In this document: positions 51,786-61,187 of the stretch, in pieces
Position numbering within the stretch: the first letter of the stretch is position 1
How the letters are laid out: each line of letters opens with the position of its first letter
Source: VAZQ01 sp036557665
Lineage (GTDB): Bacteria > Pseudomonadota > Alphaproteobacteria > Rhizobiales > Xanthobacteraceae
Assembly (NCBI GenBank): GCA_036557665.1
Contig: DATBHG010000008.1
Coordinates: forward strand, 7,413 to 71,412
Direction: 5' to 3'
DNA: 64,000 bases
Translations under genes and position numbers: made by a program
The notes under the pieces: generated by a model
What the model was told of the DNA's origin: nothing
Seen by the model: the letters and a program-made list of their open reading frames with translations, nothing else
The model's database searches: none

Positions 51786-52675
51786 CTAGCCGTTCGCATC
51801 GCGGTTTTTCCGGATTTGCGCCCCGGCACGAACAGCGCAAGCGCCACGAGAAGCGCCGTAACGACGTTCACGTCGGAGGCCGTCAGCCCGATCCAGCCGG
51901 TATTCAGGGCCACCGCAATCGCGAGCCGGTACAGAATGGAGCCAAGGACGCAGGCGAGCGTGGAGATGACGACGATCCGCGAGGGCATGATCGCCGTTCC
52001 GCCGATAACCGCCGCGAGCGCTACCACGATCACTCCGATTCCCATGGAAACGTCGGCGGCGCCCATCATCTGGGCGAACAGCGCCCCGCTCAGGGCGGTC
52101 AGGCCGTTGGCGATCGCAAGCCCGATCAGGATCATGAGCTGGACGCGCACGCCGTTTGCCTGCGCCATGCGCGGGTTTGCACCGGCAGCGCGCATGGCCA
52201 GGCCATGTCCGGTGCTCAAAAACAGGTCGAGCAGCAGCTTGCAGACGATGACGATCGCGGCGAGCAGGATCATGGGAACGTAAAATGGAGGAAGCCCGAG
52301 CTTCTCTACCTGCGAGTAGACCGTGTCAACGCGCAGGAGACCGATATTCGGCCGGCCCATGATGCGCAGGTTGATGGAGTAAAGTGCGATGGCCGTCAGG
52401 ATGCTCGCGAGAATATGCAGGATCCGCAGCTTGAGATTGAGGAAGGCGGTGATACAGCCCGCAGCACAGCCAGCTCCGATCGCAGCGAGCATCGAGAGCC
52501 AGGGGTTGCTGTCGGCTACGAGCAATTGTGCCGAGACAGCGGCACCGAGCGGAAAAGACCCTTCCACCGTCAGGTCGGGGAAATCCAGAACGCGAAACGT
52601 CAGGTATGAGCCCAGGGCGACCAGCGCAAAGGCAAGCCCCGTCTCGATGGCGCCGACAAAGGCATAGAGGCTCAC
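51782..52675 (-). CDS. ABC transporter permease (ABC_sub_bind-type uptake system)
   Basis: A 297-residue inner-membrane permease of the BPD_transp_2 type with about eight helices. Typical stretches are GLAFALVALGSYLTFRVLDFPDLTVEGSF near the N terminus (cited for its FPDLTVEGSFP motif), LRILHILASILTAIALYSINLRIMG (motif in part), GHGLAMRAAGANPRMA and GVIVVALAAVIGGTAIM. These are hallmarks of permeases paired with PF04392 binding proteins. It shares a 4-base overlap with the ATPase and lies 81 bases downstream of the binding-protein gene. Confidence 0.9.
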   Translation of the reverse strand: MSLYAFVGAIETGLAFALVALGSYLTFRVLDFPDLTVEGSFPLGAAVSAQLLVADSNPWLSMLAAIGAGCAAGCITAFLNLKLRILHILASILTAIALYSINLRIMGRPNIGLLRVDTVYSQVEKLGLPPFYVPMILLAAIVIVCKLLLDLFLSTGHGLAMRAAGANPRMAQANGVRVQLMILIGLAIANGLTALSGALFAQMMGAADVSMGIGVIVVALAAVIGGTAIMPSRIVVISTLACVLGSILYRLAIAVALNTGWIGLTASDVNVVTALLVALALFVPGRKSGKTAMRTAR

Positions 52676-52756
52676 AAGGGCAGAGCTCCGTCATGCGTGG
52701 ACTCGACCCGCGCATCCGTCGTTTTCACGACACGGGCCTCCGCATCGGAGAGTGCG

Positions 52757-53722
52757 TCAGAACACGTGCGCCGCCCGGCTCAGCACCGCCTGTGGGACCG
52801 TGACTCCCATCTTCGCAGCGGACTCCTTGTTGACGTAGAGGCTCAAGGATTTCGGGTCGTCCTTCATGTACATCGCGTCGATATCGCCCGGCTTCTCTCC
52901 CTTGAGCACTCGCTCTACGTAGCCCGCCGTCAGCTTGCCCATCTCCCCAAAATCGAATCCGACCGTCGCAATCGCCCCTCGCTCGACGCTGCGGCGCTCG
53001 GCCGTAAACAACGGTGTCTTGGTGTCCTGCGCAACCTTCACTACGGCTTCAAACGCCGCGTACACGGTCGTGTCGTTCGGGACAAATATCGCGTCCACCT
53101 TGCCGACGAGGTTTTGCGCGGCCGCGGCAACATTGTTGAGGCCCATCGCAGTGGATTCGACGGTCTTGAAGCCCTTGGTCCTGGCGAGCTCCTTGATGCT
53201 GTCGACGGTAGAACGTGAATTGTCCAGGCTCGGGTCATACAGCAAGCCCAGCGTCTGCAGCTTGGGCAGGATCTCCTTGACGACATCGATCTGCCGCTCG
53301 GTCGGGACCAGGTCCGATATCCCGGTGACGTTGCCTCCCGGATGCTTGAATGTGGTGATGATCTTGGCCCGCAGCGGGTCGGTCACGGTGGTGAACACGA
53401 TCGGAATGTCCTTGGTGGCTGCGGCCACCGCTTGGCTCGCCGGCGTGGTGATGGAGACGATCACATCGGCGTTCTCTCCCACGAATTGCCGGGCAATCTG
53501 CTGGGCGGTCCCGAAATTGCCTTGCGCGCTCTTGAAATCGATCTTGACGTTTTTGCCTTCGACGTAGCCGCGCTCGGCAAGCCCGGCAATCACACCGTCC
53601 TTCACCTCCACCAGCTGCGGCGTGTCGTTCATCGAGATGATGGCAATGGTCTTTGTCCCCTGCGCGTCGGCCGGCAGCGCGACACCCATCGCTGCAACAA
53701 CGGCTAAAAACAAGCGGCGCAT
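52757..53722 (-). CDS. ABC_sub_bind (DUF534) family solute-binding protein
   Basis: A 321-residue binding protein with a short signal (RRLFLAVVAAMGVALPADAQ) starting at ATG 53722. The mature chain opens TKTIAIISMNDTPQLVEVKD, and shows GLAERGYVEGKNVKIDFKSA, DIPIVFTTVTDPLRAKII, GGNVTGISDLVP and the closing LYVNKESAAKMGVTVP. It belongs to the same family as the proteins at 7672, 8658 and 53961 but has its cognate permease and ATPase directly downstream, making this the only complete PF04392 importer in the window. Confidence 0.9.
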   Translation of the reverse strand: MRRLFLAVVAAMGVALPADAQGTKTIAIISMNDTPQLVEVKDGVIAGLAERGYVEGKNVKIDFKSAQGNFGTAQQIARQFVGENADVIVSITTPASQAVAAATKDIPIVFTTVTDPLRAKIITTFKHPGGNVTGISDLVPTERQIDVVKEILPKLQTLGLLYDPSLDNSRSTVDSIKELARTKGFKTVESTAMGLNNVAAAAQNLVGKVDAIFVPNDTTVYAAFEAVVKVAQDTKTPLFTAERRSVERGAIATVGFDFGEMGKLTAGYVERVLKGEKPGDIDAMYMKDDPKSLSLYVNKESAAKMGVTVPQAVLSRAAHVF

Positions 53723-53802
53723 TCTTGAGCTCCTTGAGACTTGCCCACCGGGCTGCGGCGATTTTAGCTGCCGAGCCCCAAAGCACAAGGATCCCGCGCC
53801 TT

Positions 53803-53831
53803 GTAGGGGCGGGTTTGAAACCCGCCCCTAC
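53803..53831. repeat. 29-base near-perfect palindrome
   Basis: GTAGGGGCGGGTTT (53803-53816), one central G, AAACCCGCCCCTAC (53818-53831): 14-base perfect arms. The GTAGGGGCG...CGCCCCTAC ends match the palindromes near 61.6 kb, so it belongs to the same dispersed family. It lies upstream of the binding-protein gene at 52757-53722. Confidence 0.75.
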
Positions 53832-53960
53832 ACTGCAGCTGGACCTTGTGGCGGTCCCGGATCAGCGGCCCATCGTTTCGCGCATTCAGTTTTGGTGAAT
53901 GATTCACCCCCGTGTATGCTTCACCGGCTGGATCGCGCCTGCTCTGCCTGGCGCCTTCAC

Positions 53961-54956
53961 CTATTCGATCACCTGGTCGGCGATGGCCAGCAGCGTCGGC
54001 GGAATCGTCAGGCCGAGTGCGGTCGCGGTCGCACGATTGATGACGAATTCCACTTTCGTCGCTTGTGTAACCGGCAGATCCCCCGGTATTTCCCCCTTGA
54101 GAATGCGCGCCGCGCAGATTCCCACCCGGCGGTAAGCATCGGCCAGGTCGCTTCCGTAGCTCATCAACCCGCCAGCCCGGGCGAAATCGCGATAAGCTCC
54201 CATCGTGGGCACCTTGTGACGGGCCGACGTGCGGCCGAGCGTTGCGCTCTCATTGGAGAACATGGTGTCCGAGACGACCACCATCGCTCCGATCCGCTGT
54301 TGCTCGACAGCCGAGAACACCTGCTCGAACTCGCTCTCATCGCGCGCGTCCACCACCTGCAAATGCCGATTGAGCATTTGCGCGGCGTTCTCCATCTCTC
54401 GCATTTTTGCGTCCGCGGTCACGCTCTGTGGATTGACCAGGAAGGCGATGGTGGTTGCGTGCGGAACGACCTGCACGAGCCGCTCCAGCCGCGTCGACTC
54501 CAGCTCCTGATTGAGAATGGACACGCCGGTCAGGTTCGCGCCCGGCCGGGTGAGGCTGCTGACGAGGCCGACTGCCACCGGATCGCTGCTGCTCGCAAAT
54601 GCGATCGGTATGGTCGTGGTCGCGGCCTTTGCGGCGCGTGCCGCGGCGTTCCCGAAGGCGGCGATGAGCGCTACGTTGCGGTCCGCCAGGTCCGCCGCCA
54701 GCGCCGGCAATCGGTCGAATTGACCGTCCGCCCAGCGGAACTCAAACGCCACGTTCCGGCTCTCGATGTAGCCGCCCTCGGCCAGCCCCTTCGCAAACGA
54801 GGCTACCGCGCGCTTGCGCTCCATGGCGGAGCCGGCGTGCAAAAACCCGATCGCGGGCATGGCCGGTTGCTGCGCGCGCGCCTCGAAGGGCCATCGCACC
54901 AGTGCGCCGGCCATGACCGTGATGAGCTCGCGCCGCTCGAGCTGCCGCAACCGCAT
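53961..54956 (-). CDS. ABC_sub_bind (DUF534) family solute-binding protein
   Basis: A 331-residue binding protein with an RRELITVMAGALVRWPFEA signal. The mature protein starts PAMPAIGFLHAGSAMERK and has LAEGGYIESRNVAFEFRWAD, PIAFASSSDPVAVGLVSSLT, GANLTGVSILNQELESTRLE and the typical ending IPPTLLAIADQVIE. Of the PF04392 proteins here it is nearest in style to those at 7672 and 8658. It is upstream of the complete importer on the same strand, separated by the palindrome at 53803, so it may be an alternative receptor for that transporter. Confidence 0.87.
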   Translation of the reverse strand: MRLRQLERRELITVMAGALVRWPFEARAQQPAMPAIGFLHAGSAMERKRAVASFAKGLAEGGYIESRNVAFEFRWADGQFDRLPALAADLADRNVALIAAFGNAAARAAKAATTTIPIAFASSSDPVAVGLVSSLTRPGANLTGVSILNQELESTRLERLVQVVPHATTIAFLVNPQSVTADAKMREMENAAQMLNRHLQVVDARDESEFEQVFSAVEQQRIGAMVVVSDTMFSNESATLGRTSARHKVPTMGAYRDFARAGGLMSYGSDLADAYRRVGICAARILKGEIPGDLPVTQATKVEFVINRATATALGLTIPPTLLAIADQVIE

Positions 54957-55044
54957 TCATCCTCCGCCACTGAGGCAGCCGCTACATAGCCGATCGGGCT
55001 GGGTCAGTCAGCGGGATGCCGAGCAAGCCGGGTGTCGTACCCTC

Positions 55045-56403
55045 CTACCGGACGGAATGGGCGCCGGCATTTTGCCCGGGTGCGAGCTCGCGCCGATCGA
55101 GCATTTCCCCGTCGGCGGTGGCGGTCAGATGTTTCGGAACCAGAAGGAGGGCCGGAAGGATCAGCGCGTAGACAACCGTGATCGCGATGACGCAGACAGC
55201 AAAGCCGCCATAGTAGTCATAAAGGCGCGTCCCCAGGACATCCCCGGATCGCGACACGATGAAGAACAGACTGCTGGACATCATCAGCGTCGTGCCCTGG
55301 AGGCCGCTGGGGCATGACCGGATGATCAGGTCCAGATAGGAAGCGGTGGCAACGCCGCCCATCAGGCCGACAGGCACCGCCGCGATCAAAGCGGCGGTCA
55401 TGGACGGGATGAACAGCAGCGGAACGAACTGCGGAACGGCGGCGACGGTCCCCCAAAAAAGCAGCGTGCGCAAGGGGAGCCTGCGGCAGAGAATGCCGAA
55501 CAGCATGAAGGTCGGGATGAACGAGGCGGCGTAAATGGCGTTCCATTGCCCCCATTGGGTGTCCTGGGCGTGAAGCACGTTCTGAAGGTAGTATTGAAGC
55601 GGCGTCGTTCCGCCGGGCGCGAAGTTCCACAGCAGCCAAATCAGCATCGCCGGATATATGGGCCAATGTCGCGCCAGCCTGTTGAGATCCCGCAGCGGGC
55701 GCGCGGCGGAGCCATGCTCGATGCGGACGTTGTCGAACACGCTTGCGGGTCTCCACAGGCCGTACACGGCGACCGAGGCCATGATCGCGGCGCCAACCAG
55801 AAACAGGACTCGGCCGGCCTCGTCGGCGCTGATGTCCTCGAGCAAGTCGCTGAGCGCGCCCCCGACGAGAAGGGCGGCGACAGCGGGTATCGACAGGAAG
55901 ATGTTCCATACCGCGCTGATCTGACCCGACATCGCATGCTGCTGGCCGAGCGTCGATGTAAGTCCGTTCTGCGCGCTCACGACGAGGAGAAAGGCGGTCG
56001 TCAACAGCACGATTGCAGTGAGGAGGGTGCCATAGGTAATGGGAGTGAAAGCAAACAAGGCATACAGGCCGGCAGTGATGGCGCCGAACAGCAGCATGAA
56101 TCCCCGGTCCTTCATCCCGAAAGGATCCCAGCTGTCGCGGATGAATCCGAAGATGAAGGACAGGTAGAGGGGGATGGCGGACACGAGGCGGAAATGCGCA
56201 AGCTCGTGCGACTTCAAGTGCAGCTTGTTCTTGAGGAGGAAGGTTATCGGGATGTCGATCAAGCCGCCCGAGGGCGAGCCGAACGCCAGCAGAATTATCA
56301 GGGCTGCGAGATAGAGGAAAATCCTCTGCCTCACCGCGGGTGACAGGACGGTGGGAGCGGAGGCGGCCCTCGCTGCTGTGGCCGCGGGACGCGCGATCGT
56401 CAT
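55045..56403 (-). CDS. MFS-like transporter (BT1/folate-biopterin-transporter style)
   Basis: A 452-residue integral membrane protein with about twelve helices. The start at ATG 56403 gives a 30-residue cytoplasmic N terminus before the first helix (RIFLYLAALIILLAFGSPSG). The segment YLSFIFGFIRDSWDPFGMKDRGFM is the family-like loop after the second or third helix, and LRTLLFWGTVAAVPQFVPLLF follows in the second half. The layout is that of a major-facilitator transporter resembling the BT1 group. The substrate is unknown. It is divergent from the secreted protein at 56858. Confidence 0.75.
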   Translation of the reverse strand: MTIARPAATAARAASAPTVLSPAVRQRIFLYLAALIILLAFGSPSGGLIDIPITFLLKNKLHLKSHELAHFRLVSAIPLYLSFIFGFIRDSWDPFGMKDRGFMLLFGAITAGLYALFAFTPITYGTLLTAIVLLTTAFLLVVSAQNGLTSTLGQQHAMSGQISAVWNIFLSIPAVAALLVGGALSDLLEDISADEAGRVLFLVGAAIMASVAVYGLWRPASVFDNVRIEHGSAARPLRDLNRLARHWPIYPAMLIWLLWNFAPGGTTPLQYYLQNVLHAQDTQWGQWNAIYAASFIPTFMLFGILCRRLPLRTLLFWGTVAAVPQFVPLLFIPSMTAALIAAVPVGLMGGVATASYLDLIIRSCPSGLQGTTLMMSSSLFFIVSRSGDVLGTRLYDYYGGFAVCVIAITVVYALILPALLLVPKHLTATADGEMLDRRELAPGQNAGAHSVR

Positions 56404-56857
56404 GTGCAATGCAGCCCGGATGCCCGAAGCGATATCCGGGCGCCGCGACGCGCAAATTCGCATGCCGCTGCGCTCATGCAGGCCACGGACTCGAAGTGTC
56501 GCTTCGCCTCGCACCGATCGCGATTATTATCCCGCTTGCAGGCCATGCCGATAGCTTACGTCGTATGCCGGAAAAAATCCGCGATTGGGCGCGGCAAGCC
56601 CGGTCTGTTTCCTCTCCCCGCCCTTGCGGCGGGAGAGGAAGTCCAACCGAGCTCGTGGTGCCGGTGTGCATCAATCTTATCGGAACGCACTGTAATTCGA
56701 CGGTCGCGGGTTCAGCCGCAAGTCCATTCCACTTGCAGCGTCGGACAATTGCTCGGTGGATCGGGCGTGCTGACGGTAGCGTCGCGCCTCGCCATCCGCT
56801 ATTTGTCACGGCCCCGGGTCGAGCCCGGTCCTCCAACGGGAGCCGGAGCCCGCCCGA
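56404..56857. other. Divergent intergenic region with a palindrome
   Basis: About 450 bases between the MFS-like gene and the secreted protein gene. It contains the palindrome at 56609-56640. Otherwise I see no gene. Promoters for both flanking genes should be here. Confidence 0.5.
56609..56640. repeat. Palindromic element
   Basis: TTCCTCTCCC (56609-56618) pairs perfectly with GGGAGAGGAA (56631-56640) around CGCCCTTGCGGC. This is the common CCTCTCCC...GGGAGAGG dispersed palindrome of many bacterial genomes. Confidence 0.65.
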
Positions 56858-57991
56858 ATGCTTGATCGCAGGACGTTCATTGCCGCCGCGACCGGCCTGT
56901 TTGTCGCGGCAGCGGCGCCGGCGCGTGCCGCCGAGACCGCATCGGCGGACGATACCGCGCGCTTCCTCGCGGGGCTGCCGCCCAGCGACGAGTCTCCGCT
57001 CGCGCCGTTGACGAAGGACCCCGCCTGGCAAGAGCATGTCCGCCTTTTCGATGCTGCTTTCGAGGAAGCCGAGCATAGCCAGCTCGCGCACATCCGCGCC
57101 TGGTCGGGCAGCAATATCCCTCCATCCCGGCCGACCGTGTTCTACATGTTCAGCGGTCCGGACTTCCTTTACGCCAACGCGTTCTATCCCAATGCCAAGA
57201 CCTACGTGCTGAGCGGCCTCGAGTCGGCCGGCGCGATGCGCGACCTCGCCACGCTGCGCGGCTCGCTGGCCCCGGATCTGTCCAGGCTGCGGACGTCGCT
57301 GCGGTGGATCCTGCACTACAGCTACTTCATCACGAGTCAAATGGGGTCGGATCTGCACCGTGGACGGCTCAACGGCACGTTGCCGATCCTGTACGTATTC
57401 CTGGCGCGCTCGGGCAAGACCGTCCGCGAGGTCGCCCCTGTCAGGCTCGACGACCAAGGCGCCGTGGAGCCGGACGTGGACGGCGCTCGGCGCGTGCCGG
57501 CACGCGGAGTCAAGATCGTGTTCGCCGGCAGCGACGGCGAGCCGCGGACTCTCTATTATTTCAGCACCAATCTGGCCAACGGCGGCGTCGCCAACAGCAA
57601 GTTCTTGACGTTTTGCGAGACGCTGGCGCCCGGCGAGGGCCTGGTGAAGAGCGCCTCGTACCTTCTGCACTCGGGCGGCTTCTCAAAGGTCCGCGAGTTC
57701 CTGCTCGCGAATAGCGCCGTGATGGTCCAGGACGATACCGGCATTCCTCTCGCCCACTACGACCCGCAGAGATGGGACTTGCAGCCATTCGGTCATTATG
57801 TCGGCCCGATCGCGGTCTTCCGCGGCAGGTACCAGGCGAAATATGCAGCGCTCTTCAAGAGCAGCCAGCCCATTGATTTCGGCATCGGCTACCGGTGGCG
57901 GCCAAATCAGTCGAACCTGTTGCTTGCCATAAAGAAGCCGGGCATCTCGCTGTCCGAATCGTCCTACGGCGTGGCGGCCGTCACGCCATAG
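56858..57991 (+). CDS. Secreted conserved protein of unknown function
   Basis: A 377-residue exported protein. The signal is RRTFIAAATGLFVAAAAPARAA, possibly Tat-dependent. The mature chain contains SRPTVFYMFSGPDFLYANAF, TYVLSGLESAG, LRWILHYSYFITSQMGSDL, and TLYYFSTNLANGGV. The many aromatic residues and the FYMFSGPDF turn look like a conserved beta-rich enzyme or binding protein. I have seen unannotated relatives in proteobacteria but no function. An RBS-like GGGAGCCGGAG precedes the ATG. The L,D-transpeptidase gene converges 21 bases away. Confidence 0.8.
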   Translation: MLDRRTFIAAATGLFVAAAAPARAAETASADDTARFLAGLPPSDESPLAPLTKDPAWQEHVRLFDAAFEEAEHSQLAHIRAWSGSNIPPSRPTVFYMFSGPDFLYANAFYPNAKTYVLSGLESAGAMRDLATLRGSLAPDLSRLRTSLRWILHYSYFITSQMGSDLHRGRLNGTLPILYVFLARSGKTVREVAPVRLDDQGAVEPDVDGARRVPARGVKIVFAGSDGEPRTLYYFSTNLANGGVANSKFLTFCETLAPGEGLVKSASYLLHSGGFSKVREFLLANSAVMVQDDTGIPLAHYDPQRWDLQPFGHYVGPIAVFRGRYQAKYAALFKSSQPIDFGIGYRWRPNQSNLLLAIKKPGISLSESSYGVAAVTP

Positions 57992-58012
57992 CTGCGCGAC
58001 GAAATTGCCTCG

Positions 58013-60103
58013 TCAGCGGTAGGCGATGCCGCGCATCGGCCGCGGCCGCGCGTAACGCGTCTCGCTGTTGAAGAAGATCGGCGGATAGGCGGCGGGCTGG
58101 GGCGCACGGTGAGCGAGCCTGCGGCGGTGGTGTGCAGGCGCCGCTGGCGCAGAAACTGCCGGGGCACGGGCTGCCGGGGCACGGGCTGCCGGCGTAACGG
58201 CTGCGATCTCCGGCGGGTGTTTCTGCTCGGGTCCGGGGCCGAGGGTCGCGCGCGTGCTCTTGATCGCGGCCAGCGTGCGGCTGTCGAGATTGTAGAGGTC
58301 GCGGCGCGTCTGCAGCTTGCCGGCGTCATCGACAAAGGCGGTCTGATAGGTCAGGTGGATCCGGATCGGCACCGACTGCAGCAGGTTGATCTCATGCTCG
58401 GCGCTGCCGTACATGCTCTTGACCTTTTCAGCCGTCCACTGCTCGTCAGGGACCGCGATGTGGGAGAGCACCTCGGCATATTTTGCTGCGTCCTGCACGC
58501 GCATGCAGCCGTGGCTCTCGGCGCGCACGTCGTGGGTAAACATGTATTGGTCCGGGGTGTCGTGCTGATAGACCATGAAGCGGTTGAAGAAGTTGAAGCG
58601 GATGTGCCCGAGCGGGTTCTCGCCGCCCGGCGGCATCGTAATCTGCACCTCGCCGCCGCTGTAGCTCACGCGCAGGCCCATGCGCGCGAGCACGCCCGGA
58701 TCCCTCGCCTGCGCCGGCAGGTACTCGTTGTGCACGATCGACGGGGGCACATGCCAGGTCGGGTTGATGGTGATCGAGTTCATCGTCTCCGAGAGCAATG
58801 GGGTGGGCAAGCTCGGCTTGCCGATGACGATGCGTGAGGCCCAGACCTGCCTGCCCTCGTTGAGCACCTTGAGCGTGAAGTCGGGCTCGTTGACCTCCAC
58901 ATGCGCCTTGCCGAGGTCGCGCGGGTACCAGCGCCAGCGCTCCATGTTGGCAATGACGGTCTCGATGCGACGGTCCTGCGTGGGATGATTGAGCTTCCTG
59001 ACCGTCCGCGCGTCGAGATTGCCGGTCCCCGGCAGCCCGTTTGCACGCTGGAACCGTTTCACCGCCTCGGCGAGCTTGGCATCATAGCGCAGGTCTGAAT
59101 AGCGCAGGTCTGACCCCTCGCCGGCGAGCTCGAGCCGGTCGCGCAATGCCGGCACCCGCGGATCTTCCATCGGGTGTTTGCGGCTGTAGCTGAGCGCCGG
59201 GCCGGCGGCGATCTCGTCCCGCCCTCCGGCTGCTCTGCCGCGCAGCTCCGCAAGTGCGGCCTTGAGCTTCTGATAAGGCTCGTGCTGCGGGCTGAACTCA
59301 TCGAGCGCCTTGCCGGCATCGGCAGCCTCGGCGATCTTATCGAGCGCCTGCGCCGGATCCGGCGCTGCTTGCGGCAGCCCGATATTGTCCTCTCTGACCA
59401 GGCGGTAGGGAAAACGTCCGGCCTGCACATGGCGCGCATAGGTGAGCACGCTCTGCGTGAGCGCGAGATCGGCCTCGGCAAGCGCATCCGCAGCAAGCCC
59501 GGCAAAGCTCGGTGTCTTGTAGTCGCCGGGATCGAGGCCGTCCGCATCGGCATTCTTGAGGCGGGCAATCACCGCTTTGGCCCGTGCATTCTCCGCGCCT
59601 TTGTCGAGCCAAAGCGGCGCCAGGTTGCGCTTGAGATAAAAGGCTTGCACCGCCGCGCGCTCGTTCTCGAGGACGAAAAGCTGGTCCGCTTTTGTGGCCA
59701 GCAGATCGCGAATGCGTTCCGCGATCGCCCGATCGGCGGGATCGCGCGATGCCGAGGAATCGGGTGAGGCATCGGGTAAAGCCAGGGCATCGGGTAAAGC
59801 ATCGCGTGCCGGCGTCTCCTGCGGCACGCTCACCGGAGCGCTCAGCGCGCCCGGCGCTATGTCCGCGGCCGAGGCGGTCGCGGACGAGGTGGGTGCCTCA
59901 TCACCTGACATGATCGGTGACGTGGCCGGTGACATGGCCGGTGACTTGACCGGTGACTTGGCCGGGGCATCGCTGGCCTGCGAGTCGCCGGTTATTTCCG
60001 CCGGGGTGGGCGGCGTCTCCTGTGCGAGCGCGCAAAGGGGCGCAGCAAGCAGAAGCGCGACTGCTGCACTCGCGAGGATGTGGTCGCAACGGAAGCCGTT
60101 CAC
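58013..60103 (-). CDS. L,D-transpeptidase, YcbB/LdtD type
   Basis: A 696-residue periplasmic enzyme that makes 3-3 cross-links in peptidoglycan. The GTG at 60103 is chosen because GGGAGA lies seven bases upstream and a signal peptide (ILASAAVALLLAAPLCALAQ) follows. A low-complexity Ala/Pro/Ser/Asp linker (about residues 25-115) leads to the helical domain, then a peptidoglycan-binding domain (LAEAVKRFQRANGLPGTGNL). The catalytic domain has the HDVRAESHGCMRV motif with the active Cys. The C terminus is an Ala-Pro-rich tail of about 70 residues. The repeats in linker and tail are unusual (see findings). Confidence 0.88.
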   Translation of the reverse strand: MNGFRCDHILASAAVALLLAAPLCALAQETPPTPAEITGDSQASDAPAKSPVKSPAMSPATSPIMSGDEAPTSSATASAADIAPGALSAPVSVPQETPARDALPDALALPDASPDSSASRDPADRAIAERIRDLLATKADQLFVLENERAAVQAFYLKRNLAPLWLDKGAENARAKAVIARLKNADADGLDPGDYKTPSFAGLAADALAEADLALTQSVLTYARHVQAGRFPYRLVREDNIGLPQAAPDPAQALDKIAEAADAGKALDEFSPQHEPYQKLKAALAELRGRAAGGRDEIAAGPALSYSRKHPMEDPRVPALRDRLELAGEGSDLRYSDLRYDAKLAEAVKRFQRANGLPGTGNLDARTVRKLNHPTQDRRIETVIANMERWRWYPRDLGKAHVEVNEPDFTLKVLNEGRQVWASRIVIGKPSLPTPLLSETMNSITINPTWHVPPSIVHNEYLPAQARDPGVLARMGLRVSYSGGEVQITMPPGGENPLGHIRFNFFNRFMVYQHDTPDQYMFTHDVRAESHGCMRVQDAAKYAEVLSHIAVPDEQWTAEKVKSMYGSAEHEINLLQSVPIRIHLTYQTAFVDDAGKLQTRRDLYNLDSRTLAAIKSTRATLGPGPEQKHPPEIAAVTPAARAPAARAPAVSAPAAPAHHRRRLAHRAPQPAAYPPIFFNSETRYARPRPMRGIAYR

Positions 60104-60515
60104 GCCGCATTTCTCCCAAAAAGCCGGGGCGACCTGCCGTGTGCACACAAACGTCAGGCGCGTCGCCGATTCTCGCATCGCCGTGCAGTTCCAGAGTGAA
60201 CCCAATCCGTGCGTGGAGCAACAGGCGGCGCTTTCAGTTTGCATCGTTTCCGGGCGATTTTGACGACCTGTTACCTCGTTGCAACGCTTTGCTTCGTTGC
60301 AGCGCTCTCGAGATTGCACGCGCTTTTTTCTTAGAGTGTATCCCGGCCGCAACACAGGTGCCGCCGACAGAGTCTCAAACCGGACCGGCACGACCAGTGC
60401 CGGCGGTACTTCGACACCGAGCATCGCCGGGATTCGCCCCTTTGAGAATTTTGTCCACAAATGGAACGCGAGTACGCTGGCAGCACGCGTTCACATGGTT
60501 GCGTCAAGGAGACAA
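60104..60515. other. Divergent intergenic region
   Basis: About 410 bases between the L,D-transpeptidase and SnoaL-like genes. A short direct repeat (TCGTTGCA followed by a CGCT-like end, twice, near 60276-60308) is the only structure I see. Open frames through the region lack an RBS and coding character. Confidence 0.45.
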
Positions 60516-61061
60516 ATGATGACGCCGAGCTGCGATGCCGCAATCCTTGCCCGACTGAGAATCGTCGAAGAGCATGTCAGGCTGGAAAATGAGCACAACC
60601 TGGATGGTATCATGGCGACATTTGGAGAAAGCGCACGCTACGACGATGAGCCATGGAGCGCCCATTACATCGGCCGCGGACAGGTGCGCCAATTCTACGC
60701 GCAATTGCTGCGAGCCGTTCCGGACCTGCACATTGATGTGCGGTGCCGGCACGCGGCCCAGAATGCGGTTGTCCTCGAGGTGGTTATCCAGGGGCGCCAC
60801 GCGGGGACCTGGCGCGGACTTCCTGCCACAGGTCGTCGTATCAACTTTCCGCTGTGCGGCATTTACACGTTCGACAATGATAACCGTTTGGCCGGTGAGA
60901 AAATCTATTACGACCGTGCTACGCTGCTGCAGCAGCTAGGGATCATCGACGACCCTGAGAGCCTGCGCGGCCGCATCACCGCAGCGCTTACCCATCCAGT
61001 CACCGTCGCGCGCATCGTCACGCAGAGGATCTCGCGGCGCGGTAGCTCCGCAACGCAATAG
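60516..61061 (+). CDS. SnoaL/NTF2-like protein
   Basis: A 181-residue protein with the NTF2-like cone fold of SnoaL polyketide cyclases and related ester cyclases. The ATG at 60516 follows AAGGAG at four bases, which fixes the start. Characteristic parts are VRLENEHNLDGIMATFGESARY at the N-terminal helix, GRGQVRQFYAQLLRAVPDLHID and the central GLPATGRRINFPLCGIYTF. It is cytosolic. The biochemical role cannot be read from the fold alone. It stands alone between divergent and convergent neighbours. Confidence 0.83.
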   Translation: MMTPSCDAAILARLRIVEEHVRLENEHNLDGIMATFGESARYDDEPWSAHYIGRGQVRQFYAQLLRAVPDLHIDVRCRHAAQNAVVLEVVIQGRHAGTWRGLPATGRRINFPLCGIYTFDNDNRLAGEKIYYDRATLLQQLGIIDDPESLRGRITAALTHPVTVARIVTQRISRRGSSATQ

Positions 61062-61187
61062 AATCGCGCCGGCTCTGGTCGGCATGGGCCTCGGGCAATG
61101 GGTCCATACGAAACATCCGGAAAGCAAAAGCGGCTCGCCGAAGCGGGCCGCCTTTGAGTTCACCGGGGCTAAAGCTCAGTACGGGGA

